Origin: Promicromonospora soli
Lineage (GTDB): Bacteria > Actinomycetota > Actinomycetes > Actinomycetales > Cellulomonadaceae
Assembly: GCF_014653785.1 (NCBI RefSeq)
Contig: NZ_BNAS01000004.1
Coordinates: forward strand, 609,107 to 673,106
DNA: 64,000 bases
Reading direction: 5' to 3'
The position numbers and the translations under genes were made by a program. The notes beneath the pieces are model-generated. The model searched no databases. It was not told the origin of the DNA and saw nothing but the letters and a program-made list of their open reading frames with translations. Each line of letters opens with the position of its first letter. Position 1 is the first letter of the stretch. Positions 26,481-35,892 of this stretch are shown here, piece after piece.

Positions 26481-26821
26481 TCCTTCCTGACGGCGTCCAT
26501 GTCGAGGTCGCGCACGGCCTCCACGACCTCGGCGAGGGCCTTGGCCGGAAGAGCGCCCGCCTGGCGGAACACCAGCACGCCGTCGCGGAACGCCATGAGC
26601 GTCGGGATGGAGGTCACCTGCGCCGCGGCCGAGATTCCGGGGTTCGCGTCGGTGTCGATCTTCGCGTGCACGATGTCGTCGTTCTTCTCCGAGGACGCCT
26701 CGAAGACCGGGCCGAACATCTTGCACGGCGGGCACCAGGTGGCCCAGAAGTCCACGAGGACTATCCCGTTGTCGCTGACGGTCTTCTCGAACGTGGCATC
26801 GGTGATGTCGACGGTGGCCAT
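26459..26821 (-). CDS. trxA: Thioredoxin
   Basis: A 120-residue thioredoxin. The active site reads DFWATWCPPCKMFGPVF, with CPPC instead of the classical CGPC, which shifts the redox potential. The cis-proline motif TSIPTLMAFRDGVLVF is intact. A 12-residue C-terminal extension follows the last helix. The CPPC variant is common in actinobacterial thioredoxins. A GAGAGGA ribosome site precedes the ATG. It may serve as electron donor to the nearby Bcp peroxidase (inference from family pairing). Confidence 0.9.
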   Translation of the reverse strand: MATVDITDATFEKTVSDNGIVLVDFWATWCPPCKMFGPVFEASSEKNDDIVHAKIDTDANPGISAAAQVTSIPTLMAFRDGVLVFRQAGALPAKALAEVVEAVRDLDMDAVRKDLAAQQN

Positions 26822-26966
26822 GTCGCGTTTTCCTCTCGTTGACTGTCTTCCTCGTGCAGCACAGTTATGCCCTCAGCTATTCCGGGAACAGCCCTTCCGT
26901 GAGCCGTTCAACACCCACGGGCCGATCCGGCGGCGCGGGGGTAAGGCACCGCGCGGCCCGACCTGG

Positions 26967-26972
26967 TAGAAC
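26967..26972 (+). promoter_or_regulatory. -10 box of leaderless NUDIX-like gene
   Basis: TAGAAC ends 6 nt before the GTG at 26979. Confidence 0.45.
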
Positions 26973-26978
26973 GGACCC

Positions 26979-27551
26979 GTGACGGACACTGCCGACTACC
27001 CTTCCGACGACGACTTCTACCGCGACCCCTCCCAGGTGGCGGGCTGGCTGACCGACGAGGACCTCGCTGTCGTACGGGCGCAGCTCCCTCTCGTGTATGT
27101 CGACGCCGTGCCGGTCCGGGTCGACGACTCGGGTGACGTGGTCGCCGTCGGGCTGCTCCTGCGAGTGAACACGCAGGGCACGATGACGCGGGCCGTGATC
27201 TCGGGGCGCGTCATGTACCACGAGCGGGTCCGGGACGCGCTGCTGCGGCACATCGAGAAGGACCTCGGCCCGGTGGCGCTGCCGCAGGTGCCGCCGTCGC
27301 CGCAGCCGTTCACCGTCGCCGAGTACTTCCCGACGCCGGGGATCACCGCGTTCCACGACCCGCGCCAGCACGCCGTCTCGCTCGCGTACGTGGTACCCGT
27401 GACGGGCGACTGCCGGCCGCAGCAGAATTCCCTGGACCTCGCCTGGCTGACGCCGGAGGAGGCGTGCGCCGACGACGTCCAGGCCGAGATGATGAACGGC
27501 CAGGGCATGCTGCTCAAGCAGGCGATGTCCCACGTTGGCCGGCTTCCGTGA
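26979..27551 (+). CDS. NUDIX hydrolase-like protein (DUF4916 type)
   Basis: A 190-residue protein with a NUDIX-like fold region: VDAVPVRVDDSGDVVAVGLLLR at the start, SGRVMYHERVRDALLRHIEKDLG where a Nudix box would sit, and a late SLDLAWLTPEEA strand-helix typical of Nudix C-termini. The canonical GX5EX7REUXEEXGU box is not intact: the REVxEEL helix is replaced by RVRDALLRHIEKDLG. It is therefore a divergent actinobacterial subfamily, possibly without pyrophosphohydrolase activity. It starts 157 nt from the divergent thioredoxin gene. The function is unknown. Confidence 0.75.
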   Translation: MTDTADYPSDDDFYRDPSQVAGWLTDEDLAVVRAQLPLVYVDAVPVRVDDSGDVVAVGLLLRVNTQGTMTRAVISGRVMYHERVRDALLRHIEKDLGPVALPQVPPSPQPFTVAEYFPTPGITAFHDPRQHAVSLAYVVPVTGDCRPQQNSLDLAWLTPEEACADDVQAEMMNGQGMLLKQAMSHVGRLP

Positions 27552-27586
27552 GATAGCGGGCGCCGGCGCCGAACTCGAGACGGGCC

Positions 27587-29251
<1,665 letters not shown>

Positions 29252-29257
29252 CCGCCA

Positions 29258-29263
29258 AGCCTA
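29258..29263 (-). promoter_or_regulatory. -10 box of leaderless ABC-F gene
   Basis: TAGGCT on the minus strand, 6 nt before the ATG. Confidence 0.5.
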
Positions 29264-29410
29264 CGGGGGCCCGGGGCGAGTCCGAAGCCGGCGGCTCCAG
29301 CGCACCGGGCTACTCGCGGAGCCTGTCCGTTTTTTCCTTTACGCGCACTATTTCCCGCGCGAGGATGTGCCCATCCCCTCGCCGGCTCACGCCCACACCC
29401 CTGGAGTGAC

Positions 29411-30616
29411 GTGTCCCAGACCACGCCTGCCCTTCGCCTGACCAACCTGCTCCTGGCTCCCGGGACGCGCACCCGCAGGGACCCGGACGCCGTGTTCGAC
29501 CGGATGATCGCGCGCGCGGAGCGCGGCCGGACGCCGCTGAGCGCCGAGTACGCGGCGGACCTGGAGCACCTCCGGCTGGCGCTGCGCGCCTTCGCCGAGT
29601 TCCCGGGGCTGAGCCCGCTCGGCTGGATGGCGGGGAAGGGGATGGCGGAAAGCCGGATCCGGAACCGCGCCGTGGTGGGCGACCTGCACGCCCGGCACCC
29701 CGAGATCGCCGACCAGCCGGTGGACGCCCCGGTGTTCGTCGTCGGCATGCCCCGGACGGGCACCACCCTCACCTACAACATCCTCGCCAGGTCGCCCGGG
29801 CATCGCGGGCCGAAGCTCTGGGAGATGACCCATCTGGGCCTCGCCGTCGACGACGACACCGAGGCCGCGCTGATCCGGCGCACCCGGCGGAAGTACGCCA
29901 TGGTGTCCGCACTCAGCCCCACCTGGGACACCATCCACCCGCTCTACGCGGCCGCCGAGGAGGAGGACACGTTCATCCGGACCCACTCGGAGCTGCACGC
30001 CTCGGCCGTACCCATGCCGGACTACCTCGAGCGCCTCCAGACCTTCGACCACCGGCCGGACTACCGGTTCCTGCGCGACGCGCTCCAGCTCCTGTCCTAC
30101 GGCCGTCCCGCCCGGCGCTGGGTGCTCAAGCACCCGGCGAACCTCTTCCACCTGTCGGAGATCCGCGACGTGTTCCCCGACGCTCGGTTCGTCTGGACCC
30201 ACCGCGCCCCTGAGGTGGCCCTGGCCTCGCTGTGCTCGCTGGCCGAGTCCTCGCAGCGGCTGCACCGGTACCCGAGCGCTGTGGACCTGGCCCAGATCGG
30301 GCGCGACTGGCTGTCGATCATGTCCCGGGGCGTGTCCGGTGCGCTGGCCCAGCGCACCGAGCTGGGGCCCGACGTGGTGCTCGACCTGCCGTACAGCCGC
30401 CTCACCGGCGACCCGGGCGCGGCGCTGCCTGAGCTGTTCGAGCGTCTCGGCGCGCAGTGGGGCGCCGACGACGACGCGAACCTGGCCGCGGCCCGCGAGG
30501 CGCCGCGGAAGCGCGCCCCGCACCAGTACACCCTGGAGCGGTTCGGGCTGAACCGCGACGAGGTGCGCGAGGCGTTCGCCGAGTATGTGAACCTGCAGGC
30601 GGCCCTGCCGAGGTAG
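29411..30616 (+). CDS. Sulfotransferase family protein
   Basis: A 401-residue sulfotransferase (Sulfotransfer_3-like). The 5'-phosphosulfate loop VFVVGMPRTGTTLTYNILA is at about 105-123. The region RWVLKHPANLFHLSEI and FPDARFVWTHRAPEVALAS forms the 3'-phosphate-binding part with its Arg and Ser. Family members move sulfate from PAPS to hydroxyl or amine groups of carbohydrates or small molecules; many actinobacterial members are uncharacterised. The GTG at 29411 follows GGAGTGAC; the upstream open frame overlaps the divergent ABC-F gene and is rejected. It appears monocistronic and is followed by a REP-like hairpin. No PAPS-synthesis genes are in the window. Confidence 0.85.
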   Translation: MSQTTPALRLTNLLLAPGTRTRRDPDAVFDRMIARAERGRTPLSAEYAADLEHLRLALRAFAEFPGLSPLGWMAGKGMAESRIRNRAVVGDLHARHPEIADQPVDAPVFVVGMPRTGTTLTYNILARSPGHRGPKLWEMTHLGLAVDDDTEAALIRRTRRKYAMVSALSPTWDTIHPLYAAAEEEDTFIRTHSELHASAVPMPDYLERLQTFDHRPDYRFLRDALQLLSYGRPARRWVLKHPANLFHLSEIRDVFPDARFVWTHRAPEVALASLCSLAESSQRLHRYPSAVDLAQIGRDWLSIMSRGVSGALAQRTELGPDVVLDLPYSRLTGDPGAALPELFERLGAQWGADDDANLAAAREAPRKRAPHQYTLERFGLNRDEVREAFAEYVNLQAALPR

Positions 30617-30628
30617 GTCCCTGCCCGC

Positions 30629-30670
30629 TGGTCGAGCTTGTCGAGACCCAGGTCTCGACAAGCCCGACCA
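30629..30670. repeat. REP-like inverted repeat / terminator hairpin
   Basis: TGGTCGAGCTTGTCGAGACC and its near-exact complement (one mismatch, a G-U pair in RNA) form a 20-bp stem with a CA loop between the convergent sulfotransferase and protease genes. A related sequence (GTCGAGC..TTCGAGACC) recurs at 51064-51081. Confidence 0.7.
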
Positions 30671-30714
30671 ACGACTGCCCACGAAGAGGCTGCGGGCCCG
30701 AACGGTTCAGCGGA

Positions 30715-31734
30715 TCAGAGCGACGCCGCCGAGCCGTACAGCGTCTGTGCGACGGTGCCCAGGTACGGGCCGAACATGTAGTTCCGCATGCTGCCACCCC
30801 GGTACTTGAAGGAGTTCACCGAGTTGAGCGTGCCCAGACCGGTGGCCTCGCTGTAGTTCACGAACCACGGGCCGCCGGACGAGCCGCCGGTCATGTTGCA
30901 GTCCAGGCCCTGGTCGGTGCTGCCGCCGAACGTGTCCTGCACGACGGTGCCGTGGCACCACGCGATGTCCGAGCCGTCGTACGGGTTGGCCTGCGGGTAG
31001 CCGAACGAGTACATGTACTGGCCGCGGGCCTGGTTGAAGCCGATCGACTGGCCACCGACGACGTCGGTCAGGTGCGCCCCGTTCACCGTGTTCATCACCG
31101 CGAAGGCGACGTCGTAGTCGAAGTCGCCGCTGTTCTGCCACTGGGCGGTGGTGGTGAGCTGGCGGGCCGTGAAGGTGCCGTAGGGCCGGGCACCGTCGTC
31201 GTAGGCCGGCACGAACGCCCAGTTCGTGGCGTAGGCACCAGGACCCTCGTTCACGCAGTGCCCGGCGGTGAGCACGACGTCCTTGTTGCCGGAGCTCACG
31301 GCGCTGCCCGAGCAGACGTAGTTCACGCCGCCGAGCGTGAAGAACACCTTGCCGGTGGTGTCGACGATCTCTCCACCACCCGTGTAGTAGCCGCCCACGA
31401 AGTCCGCGGACGGGGCAGGCTTGGCCGCCGCCTGCGCCTTCGCCTGCGGGACCACAGTCGGCCGGCCCGCGGCCACCGTGCCGCCCGCCGAGGACTTGTC
31501 CTTGTCAGCCACCAGGACCTCCGCGGGCACGGCCGCCCGCATCCGCTGGGGGGTCCAGTAGTCGACCACCCTGTCCTGGGCTGCCTGGGCGGTCGCCGCG
31601 CTGTGCACGACGACGTTGCTGGCTGCCTCGCTCGGCTGGGCCGTTGCCGGCGCGACGGACACGACGGCCACGGTGCCGCTCAGCGTCAGGGCCGCCAGCC
31701 CCGCGAGAAAGGTGCGGGAGAGGTTGCTTCGCAT
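30715..31734 (-). CDS. Secreted trypsin-like serine protease
   Basis: A 339-residue preproprotein. The signal peptide is 1-32 (AALTLSGTVAVVSVAPATA-QP), then an Ala/Val-rich propeptide up to about 110, then a chymotrypsin-fold protease domain. The catalytic triad is His159 (LTAGHCV), Asp208 (DFDYDVAF) and Ser286 (GGSSGGPW). Cysteines C141/C160 and C260/C279 would give two disulfides. The domain resembles V8/glutamyl-endopeptidase-like and related actinobacterial peptidases. The gene has a GGAGG ribosome site and a GC-rich hairpin in its leader. It could be a physiological target of a serpin, but no evidence links the two. Confidence 0.9.
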   Translation of the reverse strand: MRSNLSRTFLAGLAALTLSGTVAVVSVAPATAQPSEAASNVVVHSAATAQAAQDRVVDYWTPQRMRAAVPAEVLVADKDKSSAGGTVAAGRPTVVPQAKAQAAAKPAPSADFVGGYYTGGGEIVDTTGKVFFTLGGVNYVCSGSAVSSGNKDVVLTAGHCVNEGPGAYATNWAFVPAYDDGARPYGTFTARQLTTTAQWQNSGDFDYDVAFAVMNTVNGAHLTDVVGGQSIGFNQARGQYMYSFGYPQANPYDGSDIAWCHGTVVQDTFGGSTDQGLDCNMTGGSSGGPWFVNYSEATGLGTLNSVNSFKYRGGSMRNYMFGPYLGTVAQTLYGSAASL

Positions 31735-31754
31735 GCTGCCTCCTTGATCACACT

Positions 31755-31802
31755 GCCCGCCGAACGGCGGGCCGGGAGGATCCTACGAATCGGAGTGATT
31801 CG
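31755..31802 (-). promoter_or_regulatory. Leader hairpin and dyad upstream of the protease
   Basis: GCCCGCCG-AA-CGGCGGGC (31755-31772) is a perfect stem 21 nt before the protease start. CGAATC-GGAGT-GATTCG (31786-31802) is a dyad further upstream, possibly an operator. An AT-rich patch follows at about 31815-31842. Confidence 0.35.
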
Positions 31803-31899
31803 GGAGGAAGAGCGGCAAATGTCCTATCTGTAAATTTTCTCCGCGACAGGCGCCATCGATGGCTCGGGCCGCCGGGGTGGGCCGTCCTCCGCCCAGGGC

Positions 31900-31905
31900 T
31901 ACCCT
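31900..31905 (+). promoter_or_regulatory. -10 box of leaderless DUF3054 gene
   Basis: TACCCT ends 7 nt before the GTG at 31913. Confidence 0.45.
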
Positions 31906-31912
31906 CGACACC

Positions 31913-32311
31913 GTGATTACCACCGCCCCCGCTTCCCGCACCGCTCCCGTCTGGCCCGCCGCCGTGGCCGACGCCGTCGCCGTCCTCGCCTTCACCCTCA
32001 TCGGCATCGCGTCGCACGACGGGTCGTTCTTGAGCGCCCTCGGCCGCGTGGTGTGGCCGTTCGCGCTCGCGGCCGCGATCGGCTGGGTGTGGACCCGCGC
32101 GTGGCAGGACCCGGCACGCATCTGGCCCACCGGCGTGCTGATCTGGTTCACCACCGTGATCGGTGGCCTGGTGCTCCGTGGTGTGAGCGGCCAGGGGCTG
32201 GCCTGGTCGTTCGCCCTGGTGACGACGATCTTCCTGGCCATCACGATGCTCGGCTGGCGCGGCCTGGTCGCGGCGCTGCGCCGCAACCAGGCCGGCGCGA
32301 AGCCGAGCTAG
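31913..32311 (+). CDS. DUF3054 membrane protein
   Basis: A 132-residue protein with four predicted TM helices (AAVADAVAVLAFTLIGIA, VVWPFALAAAIGWVWT, TGVLIWFTTVIGGLVLRG, SFALVTTIFLAITMLGW). This is the DUF3054 pattern of Actinobacteria and haloarchaea; its function is unknown. The frame is open 18 codons further upstream, but the GTG at 31913 has a leaderless-type box. Its TAG stop overlaps that of the convergent oxidase gene in a shared CTAG. Confidence 0.8.
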   Translation: MITTAPASRTAPVWPAAVADAVAVLAFTLIGIASHDGSFLSALGRVVWPFALAAAIGWVWTRAWQDPARIWPTGVLIWFTTVIGGLVLRGVSGQGLAWSFALVTTIFLAITMLGWRGLVAALRRNQAGAKPS

Positions 32312-33585
32312 CTCACGCGGTCCTTGAGCTTGTAGTAGGCGCCGGCGACGGGCAGGAACCAGGGCGGACCGAAGTGTCCGGGGATGCGACGGAACTCGAA
32401 GTCGCGCCAGATGTTCGCCTCGGGAACGCCGGACATGTGCTCGGCCATCTGGCGCCCCATATACGTGGCCATCTGGACTCCGTGTCCCGCGTACCCCATG
32501 GAGTAGTAGACGCCGTCACGCTCGCCGGCATGCACCAGACGGTCGATGCTCATGTCGACCAGACCTCCCCAGCAGTAGTCGATCCTGGCGTCGGACAGCT
32601 GCGGGAAGGTGTGGACCATGGCGTCGCGGAGGAGCTTGCCGCTCTTCTCGTCGGACTGCGGACTGGACATCGCGAACCGTGCTCGGCCGCCGAACAGCAG
32701 GCGGTTGTCGGGAGTGATCCGGAAGTAGTTGAGGAGGTTCTTGGAGTCCGAGGCCACTCTTCGCCTGGGCAGAAGATCGTCACACACGCTTGCGTCGAGC
32801 GGCTCTGTGGCGATGATGAAGCTGCCGACGGGAGCGATGCGGAACTGGTGCCAGCGGAACGGCCGACGGGTGTATGCGCCCGTTGCCAGGAGCACCTGGT
32901 CTGCCTGAATCCGGCCACGAGGGGTCTCGAGGTCGTGGCCTGAGCCGAGCTTGGTCAGCTTCAGCACCGGCGCCCTCTCGTGGATCGTCACGCCGGCGCG
33001 CTCTGCTGCTACGCCGAGCCCCCGGATGTACTTGCCCACGTGGAGGCCCGCGCTCCTCGAATCGACCATCGCGCCATGGAAGGCGTCCGATCCGATCTCG
33101 CGATGCAGCTCGTCCTTGGGGACCAGCTGAGTCTCCGCGTCCAGACGGGTGTTCAACAGCTCGGCGGTCTTCTCGAATCCCTGGTAGTGCGCCGCCTTCG
33201 ACGCCAGGATCAGCTTGCCGGGGCGCGTGAAGTCGCAGTCGATGCCCTCCTCGGTGACGAGCTTCTCGATCAGGTCGATCGCTTGGCCGTAGGCGCGGTA
33301 CAACGGCGCGGCCTTGTCGAAGCCCATCTTGGCCACCGCGTCCCTGATGCCGATCGACATGCCGGTGGTTGCCATGCCGCCGTTGCGACCGGAGGCGCCG
33401 AACCCCACGGTGTGCTGCTCGAACAGGTGCACCTTCGCTCCGCGTCGAGCGAGATGCAGCGCTGCCACGACGCCGGTCAGGCCACCGCCGATGACGGCCA
33501 CGTCGGTGCGCCCTTCCACGGTGGTTGTCGACCGCTCGGGGGAACCCTCGGGCGCGGAGTCGAGCCAGTAGGACGTGAACTTCAT
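32308..33585 (-). CDS. FAD-dependent amine/amino acid oxidase (DAO family, PuuB-like)
   Basis: A 425-residue flavoenzyme of the DAO superfamily. The N-terminal ADP-binding motif is DVAVIGGGLTGVVAALHLARRG, followed by FGASGRNGG (FAD contact), RIQADQVLLATGAYT, and the C-terminal YSMGYAGHGVQMATYMG motif typical of gamma-glutamylputrescine oxidase and glycine/sarcosine oxidase relatives. It would oxidise a C-N bond to an imine, giving H2O2. It is divergent from the HAD gene across a promoter region with two copies of the 13-bp motif, so GntR control is likely. A GAGGAG ribosome site precedes the ATG. A co-regulated RidA fits with imine/enamine products. The substrate is unknown; a D- or hydroxy-amino acid is suggested by the neighbouring PLP enzyme. 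Confidence 0.87.
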   Translation of the reverse strand: MKFTSYWLDSAPEGSPERSTTTVEGRTDVAVIGGGLTGVVAALHLARRGAKVHLFEQHTVGFGASGRNGGMATTGMSIGIRDAVAKMGFDKAAPLYRAYGQAIDLIEKLVTEEGIDCDFTRPGKLILASKAAHYQGFEKTAELLNTRLDAETQLVPKDELHREIGSDAFHGAMVDSRSAGLHVGKYIRGLGVAAERAGVTIHERAPVLKLTKLGSGHDLETPRGRIQADQVLLATGAYTRRPFRWHQFRIAPVGSFIIATEPLDASVCDDLLPRRRVASDSKNLLNYFRITPDNRLLFGGRARFAMSSPQSDEKSGKLLRDAMVHTFPQLSDARIDYCWGGLVDMSIDRLVHAGERDGVYYSMGYAGHGVQMATYMGRQMAEHMSGVPEANIWRDFEFRRIPGHFGPPWFLPVAGAYYKLKDRVS

Positions 33586-33676
33586 TGTTACTCCTCACAT
33601 GGGCTCGGAAGCCGGCGATGGCCACCGAGGAACAGGGCAGACAGCGCCACCGGTGGGTCGTGGCCTGGGCCCAGAA

Positions 33677-33720
33677 GTTGTTGACAGTCGACGACCATAC
33701 ACGTATGGTCGACAATCGAC
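33677..33720. promoter_or_regulatory. GntR operators over the promoter of the oxidase/HAD pair
   Basis: Two motif copies, GTTGACAGTCGAC (33680-33692) and GTCGACAATCGAC (33708-33720), start 28 bp apart. They overlap a near-consensus promoter: TTGACA (33681-33686), 17-nt spacer, TATGGT (33704-33709), directed at the HAD gene. CGACCATAC-AC-GTATGGTCG adds a dyad between them. Binding here would block both divergent genes. Confidence 0.7.
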
Positions 33721-33764
33721 CAGAGCGGATCAGGCCGCTCCGGACCTGAGCACCAGGAGGACTC

Positions 33765-34445
33765 GTGGGATTCGATATCAAGCCGAAGTTCGTGACGTTC
33801 GACATGAACGGAACGCTGATCCAGTTCCGTATCAACGACGCGATCCGTCAGGTATTGGGCGACCGGCTGCCGGCGGAGATCGCCCCCGGCTTCCTGCAGG
33901 CGTGCAAGGAGTACCGGATCGACGAGTGCATGGGCGAGTGGAAGTCGTTCGAGCAGATCGCCGGTCGCTCCATGGAGCGCGCCATGCGCAGGTTCGGCCT
34001 GGAGTACTGCGAGGGCGACGCGCGGGCGGTCTACGACCACGTCCCCACCTGGGGCCCGTACCCCGGTGTCACCGAGGCACTGAGGCGCCTGGCAGAGGCG
34101 TACCCGCTGGTGATAGTGACGAACAGCGACGACGCGCACGCGTCGCGCTTGGTGGGAAATCTCCAGGCCCCGTTCGATGTGGTGATCACTGCCGAGCAGA
34201 TGGGTGTCTACAAGCCCCGGCTCCGTGCGTTCGAGTACATGCTGGACAAGCTCGGAGCGGCACCCGACGAGATCGTGCACGTCTCCGCGAGTCCGATGTA
34301 CGACCTCCGCCCTGCGGCGGCCATGGGTATCGAGCACAAGGTGTACGTGGACCGGGGCTTCGAGCACGACGAGTCGTGGCTCGGCTACGAGCGGATCACC
34401 GACATCGCAGACCTGCCCGTCCTCCTGGGCCTGCCGCGTCCTTGA
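33765..34445 (+). CDS. HAD superfamily hydrolase (haloacid dehalogenase type II-like)
   Basis: A 226-residue HAD protein. Motif I is FDMNGT with nucleophile Asp13. The residue two positions on is Asn, where HAD phosphatases have Asp and L-2-haloacid dehalogenases have Tyr, so the activity class cannot be assumed. Motif II is IVTNSDD, motif III Lys is in GVYKPRLRAFEYML, and motif IV is in HVSASPMYDLRPAAAMG, where SASPMYD-x-x-P is the dehalogenase-II form. A helical cap sits between motifs I and II. The GTG at 33765 has AGGAGG 6 nt before it. It is transcribed with the GntR-controlled module. It may act on a halo-, phospho- or carbon-carbon substrate related to the amino acid being degraded. 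Confidence 0.83.
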   Translation: MGFDIKPKFVTFDMNGTLIQFRINDAIRQVLGDRLPAEIAPGFLQACKEYRIDECMGEWKSFEQIAGRSMERAMRRFGLEYCEGDARAVYDHVPTWGPYPGVTEALRRLAEAYPLVIVTNSDDAHASRLVGNLQAPFDVVITAEQMGVYKPRLRAFEYMLDKLGAAPDEIVHVSASPMYDLRPAAAMGIEHKVYVDRGFEHDESWLGYERITDIADLPVLLGLPRP

Positions 34446-34517
34446 CCAGCCACCCTGCCCGCCTGCGCTTTCGGCCGATGGTCCTGGGTTTGAGCCGATG
34501 CAGTTCGGCCATCCGGT

Positions 34518-34533
34518 ATTGTCGACAAACGAC
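34518..34533 (+). promoter_or_regulatory. GntR autoregulatory operator
   Basis: GTCGACAAACGAC (34521-34533) with the perfect palindrome TTGTCGACAA (34519-34528) lies 17 nt before the GntR start. It overlaps a TATTGT element (34518-34523) that could be the -10. Confidence 0.6.
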
Positions 34534-34550
34534 CAGGAGAGGCGGCGGGG

Positions 34551-35231
34551 ATGGACCTCAAGCTCGGAGGGCTACAGCGGACGACGACCCCGGAGAGTGT
34601 GTACCGCGTGCTGCGTGCAGCCATCCTCGACGGGACAGTCCCGCCCGGTGGACAGCTGCGCGAGAGGGACATCGCCGAGGACCTCGGGATCAGTCGGTCG
34701 CCCCTCCGCGAGGCACTGACCAGGCTCGAGGAGGAGGGGCTGATCGTGAAGATCCCCTTCCGCGGGGCGTTTGTCGTGGAGGTGAGCGCCCAGGAAGTCG
34801 CCGAGATCGCCTCGATCCGGTTGCTTGTCGAGCCGTACGCCGGGGAACTGGCTCTCGAAGCGCTGCGCGGTCCCGAGCGGTCCAGGCTGACTCGGACGAT
34901 CGAGGACCTTCATCGGGCGACCGCGGAGAACGACATCCCGGGCAGCATCGATGCGCACCTCCAGTTCCATAGGCTCTTCTACGACCTGTCGGGGCACAGC
35001 GTTCTGCGCAGCCTCTGGAACGGTTGGGAGTCCAAGCTGCGCCTGTACCTCACAGTCGACCATCGCTCCTACGGTGACCTGCACGACATCGCGGTCGAGC
35101 ACGAGAAACTGGCCGCGGTCGCCCTGGAGGGCGACACGGAGATGTTCCGGCGCGAGCTGGCACAGCATTTCCAGTCAGCGCTGCGAGCCGGTACCGAGGA
35201 CCCGGGGAAGGCACCCGCCGAGCACGCTTGA
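34551..35231 (+). CDS. GntR family (FadR/FCD) transcriptional regulator
   Basis: A 226-residue regulator. The N-terminal winged helix is LRAAILDGTVPPGGQLRERD then IAEDLGISRSPLREALTRLEEEGL, and the C-terminal FCD effector domain has AHLQFHRLFYDLSGH and a late EHEKLAAV helix. The His/Asp residues in the FCD domain fit a metal-dependent sensor of a carboxylate or amino acid. Five copies of GTYGACARWCGAC occur at three promoters within 1.7 kb, one of them its own, which strongly suggests autoregulation and control of the whole oxidase-HAD-RidA-PLP-enzyme-SDR module. An AGGAG site precedes the ATG. Confidence 0.92.
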   Translation: MDLKLGGLQRTTTPESVYRVLRAAILDGTVPPGGQLRERDIAEDLGISRSPLREALTRLEEEGLIVKIPFRGAFVVEVSAQEVAEIASIRLLVEPYAGELALEALRGPERSRLTRTIEDLHRATAENDIPGSIDAHLQFHRLFYDLSGHSVLRSLWNGWESKLRLYLTVDHRSYGDLHDIAVEHEKLAAVALEGDTEMFRRELAQHFQSALRAGTEDPGKAPAEHA

Positions 35232-35270
35232 GCGCAGGACGCCTTGGGTGAGGGGCGAGCGTTCATCTAA

Positions 35271-35314
35271 GATTGTTGACAATCGACGATCCTGGTGTAT
35301 GGTCGACAATCGAC
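35271..35314 (+). promoter_or_regulatory. GntR operators and promoter for the RidA operon
   Basis: GTTGACAATCGAC (35275-35287) and GTCGACAATCGAC (35302-35314), 27 bp apart, overlap TTGACA (35276-35281), a 16-nt spacer and TATGGT (35298-35303). This is almost the same architecture as at 33677-33720. Confidence 0.72.
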
Positions 35315-35371
35315 AGCGATCGTTGAAGACTCCCGGCATCAGTGCGAGTCCACGAAGGAGACCTGAGTCAG

Positions 35372-35848
35372 ATGACCACCATTCAGGCCACGTGCGGTTC
35401 GAGTGTGGAGCGGCTCGAGGCTCTCGGTCTGGACCTTCCCGCCGTCGGGAAGAGCTCGACCTATGTGAACCACCGGACGGTTGACTCCAGCGTGTACGTG
35501 GCGGGTCAGCTGCCCTACAAGAACGGCAAGCTCCTGGGCCAGGGCGTCCTGGGCCGGGACGTCGACCTCGAGACCGGCCGCGGGCTGGCACGTCACGCCG
35601 CGCTCAACGCGCTCGCTGTTGCCGCGGAAGCCGTTGGCGGCCTGGATCGGGTCCGGATCGTGCAGATGCTGGTCTTCGTGGCGAGCACGGCCGAGTTCGG
35701 TCACCAGTCGAAAGTCGCCGACGCGGCCAGTGAGCTGCTCGTCGACGTGCTCGGCGAGAACGGGCGGCACGCTCGCACTGCCATCGGTGTCGCCAGCTTG
35801 CCGCTGAACAGCCCGGTCGAGATCCAGATGGTCTGCACAGCGGTCTAG
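35372..35848 (+). CDS. RidA family enamine/imine deaminase
   Basis: A 158-residue RidA/YjgF protein. Conserved elements: AGQLPYKNGKLLGQGVLG, DLETGRGLARHAALNALAV, and the C-terminal GRHARTAIGVASLPLNSPVEIQ. The last includes the Arg that binds the substrate carboxylate and the V-E-I segment. RidA enzymes hydrolyse reactive 2-aminoacrylate or imines released by PLP enzymes and oxidases. It is the first gene of a three-gene operon (RidA, D-threonine-aldolase-like, SDR) under the GntR promoter. The ATG at 35372 lies 12 nt after AAGGAG, rather long; an in-frame GTG at 35342 seems less likely. Its role is probably to clear imines from the oxidase and PLP enzyme. Confidence 0.87.
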   Translation: MTTIQATCGSSVERLEALGLDLPAVGKSSTYVNHRTVDSSVYVAGQLPYKNGKLLGQGVLGRDVDLETGRGLARHAALNALAVAAEAVGGLDRVRIVQMLVFVASTAEFGHQSKVADAASELLVDVLGENGRHARTAIGVASLPLNSPVEIQMVCTAV

Positions 35849-35892
35849 GACGCGCCGTTCAACCTCCCGCTTCCCAGTTCGAGGAGTGCAGC

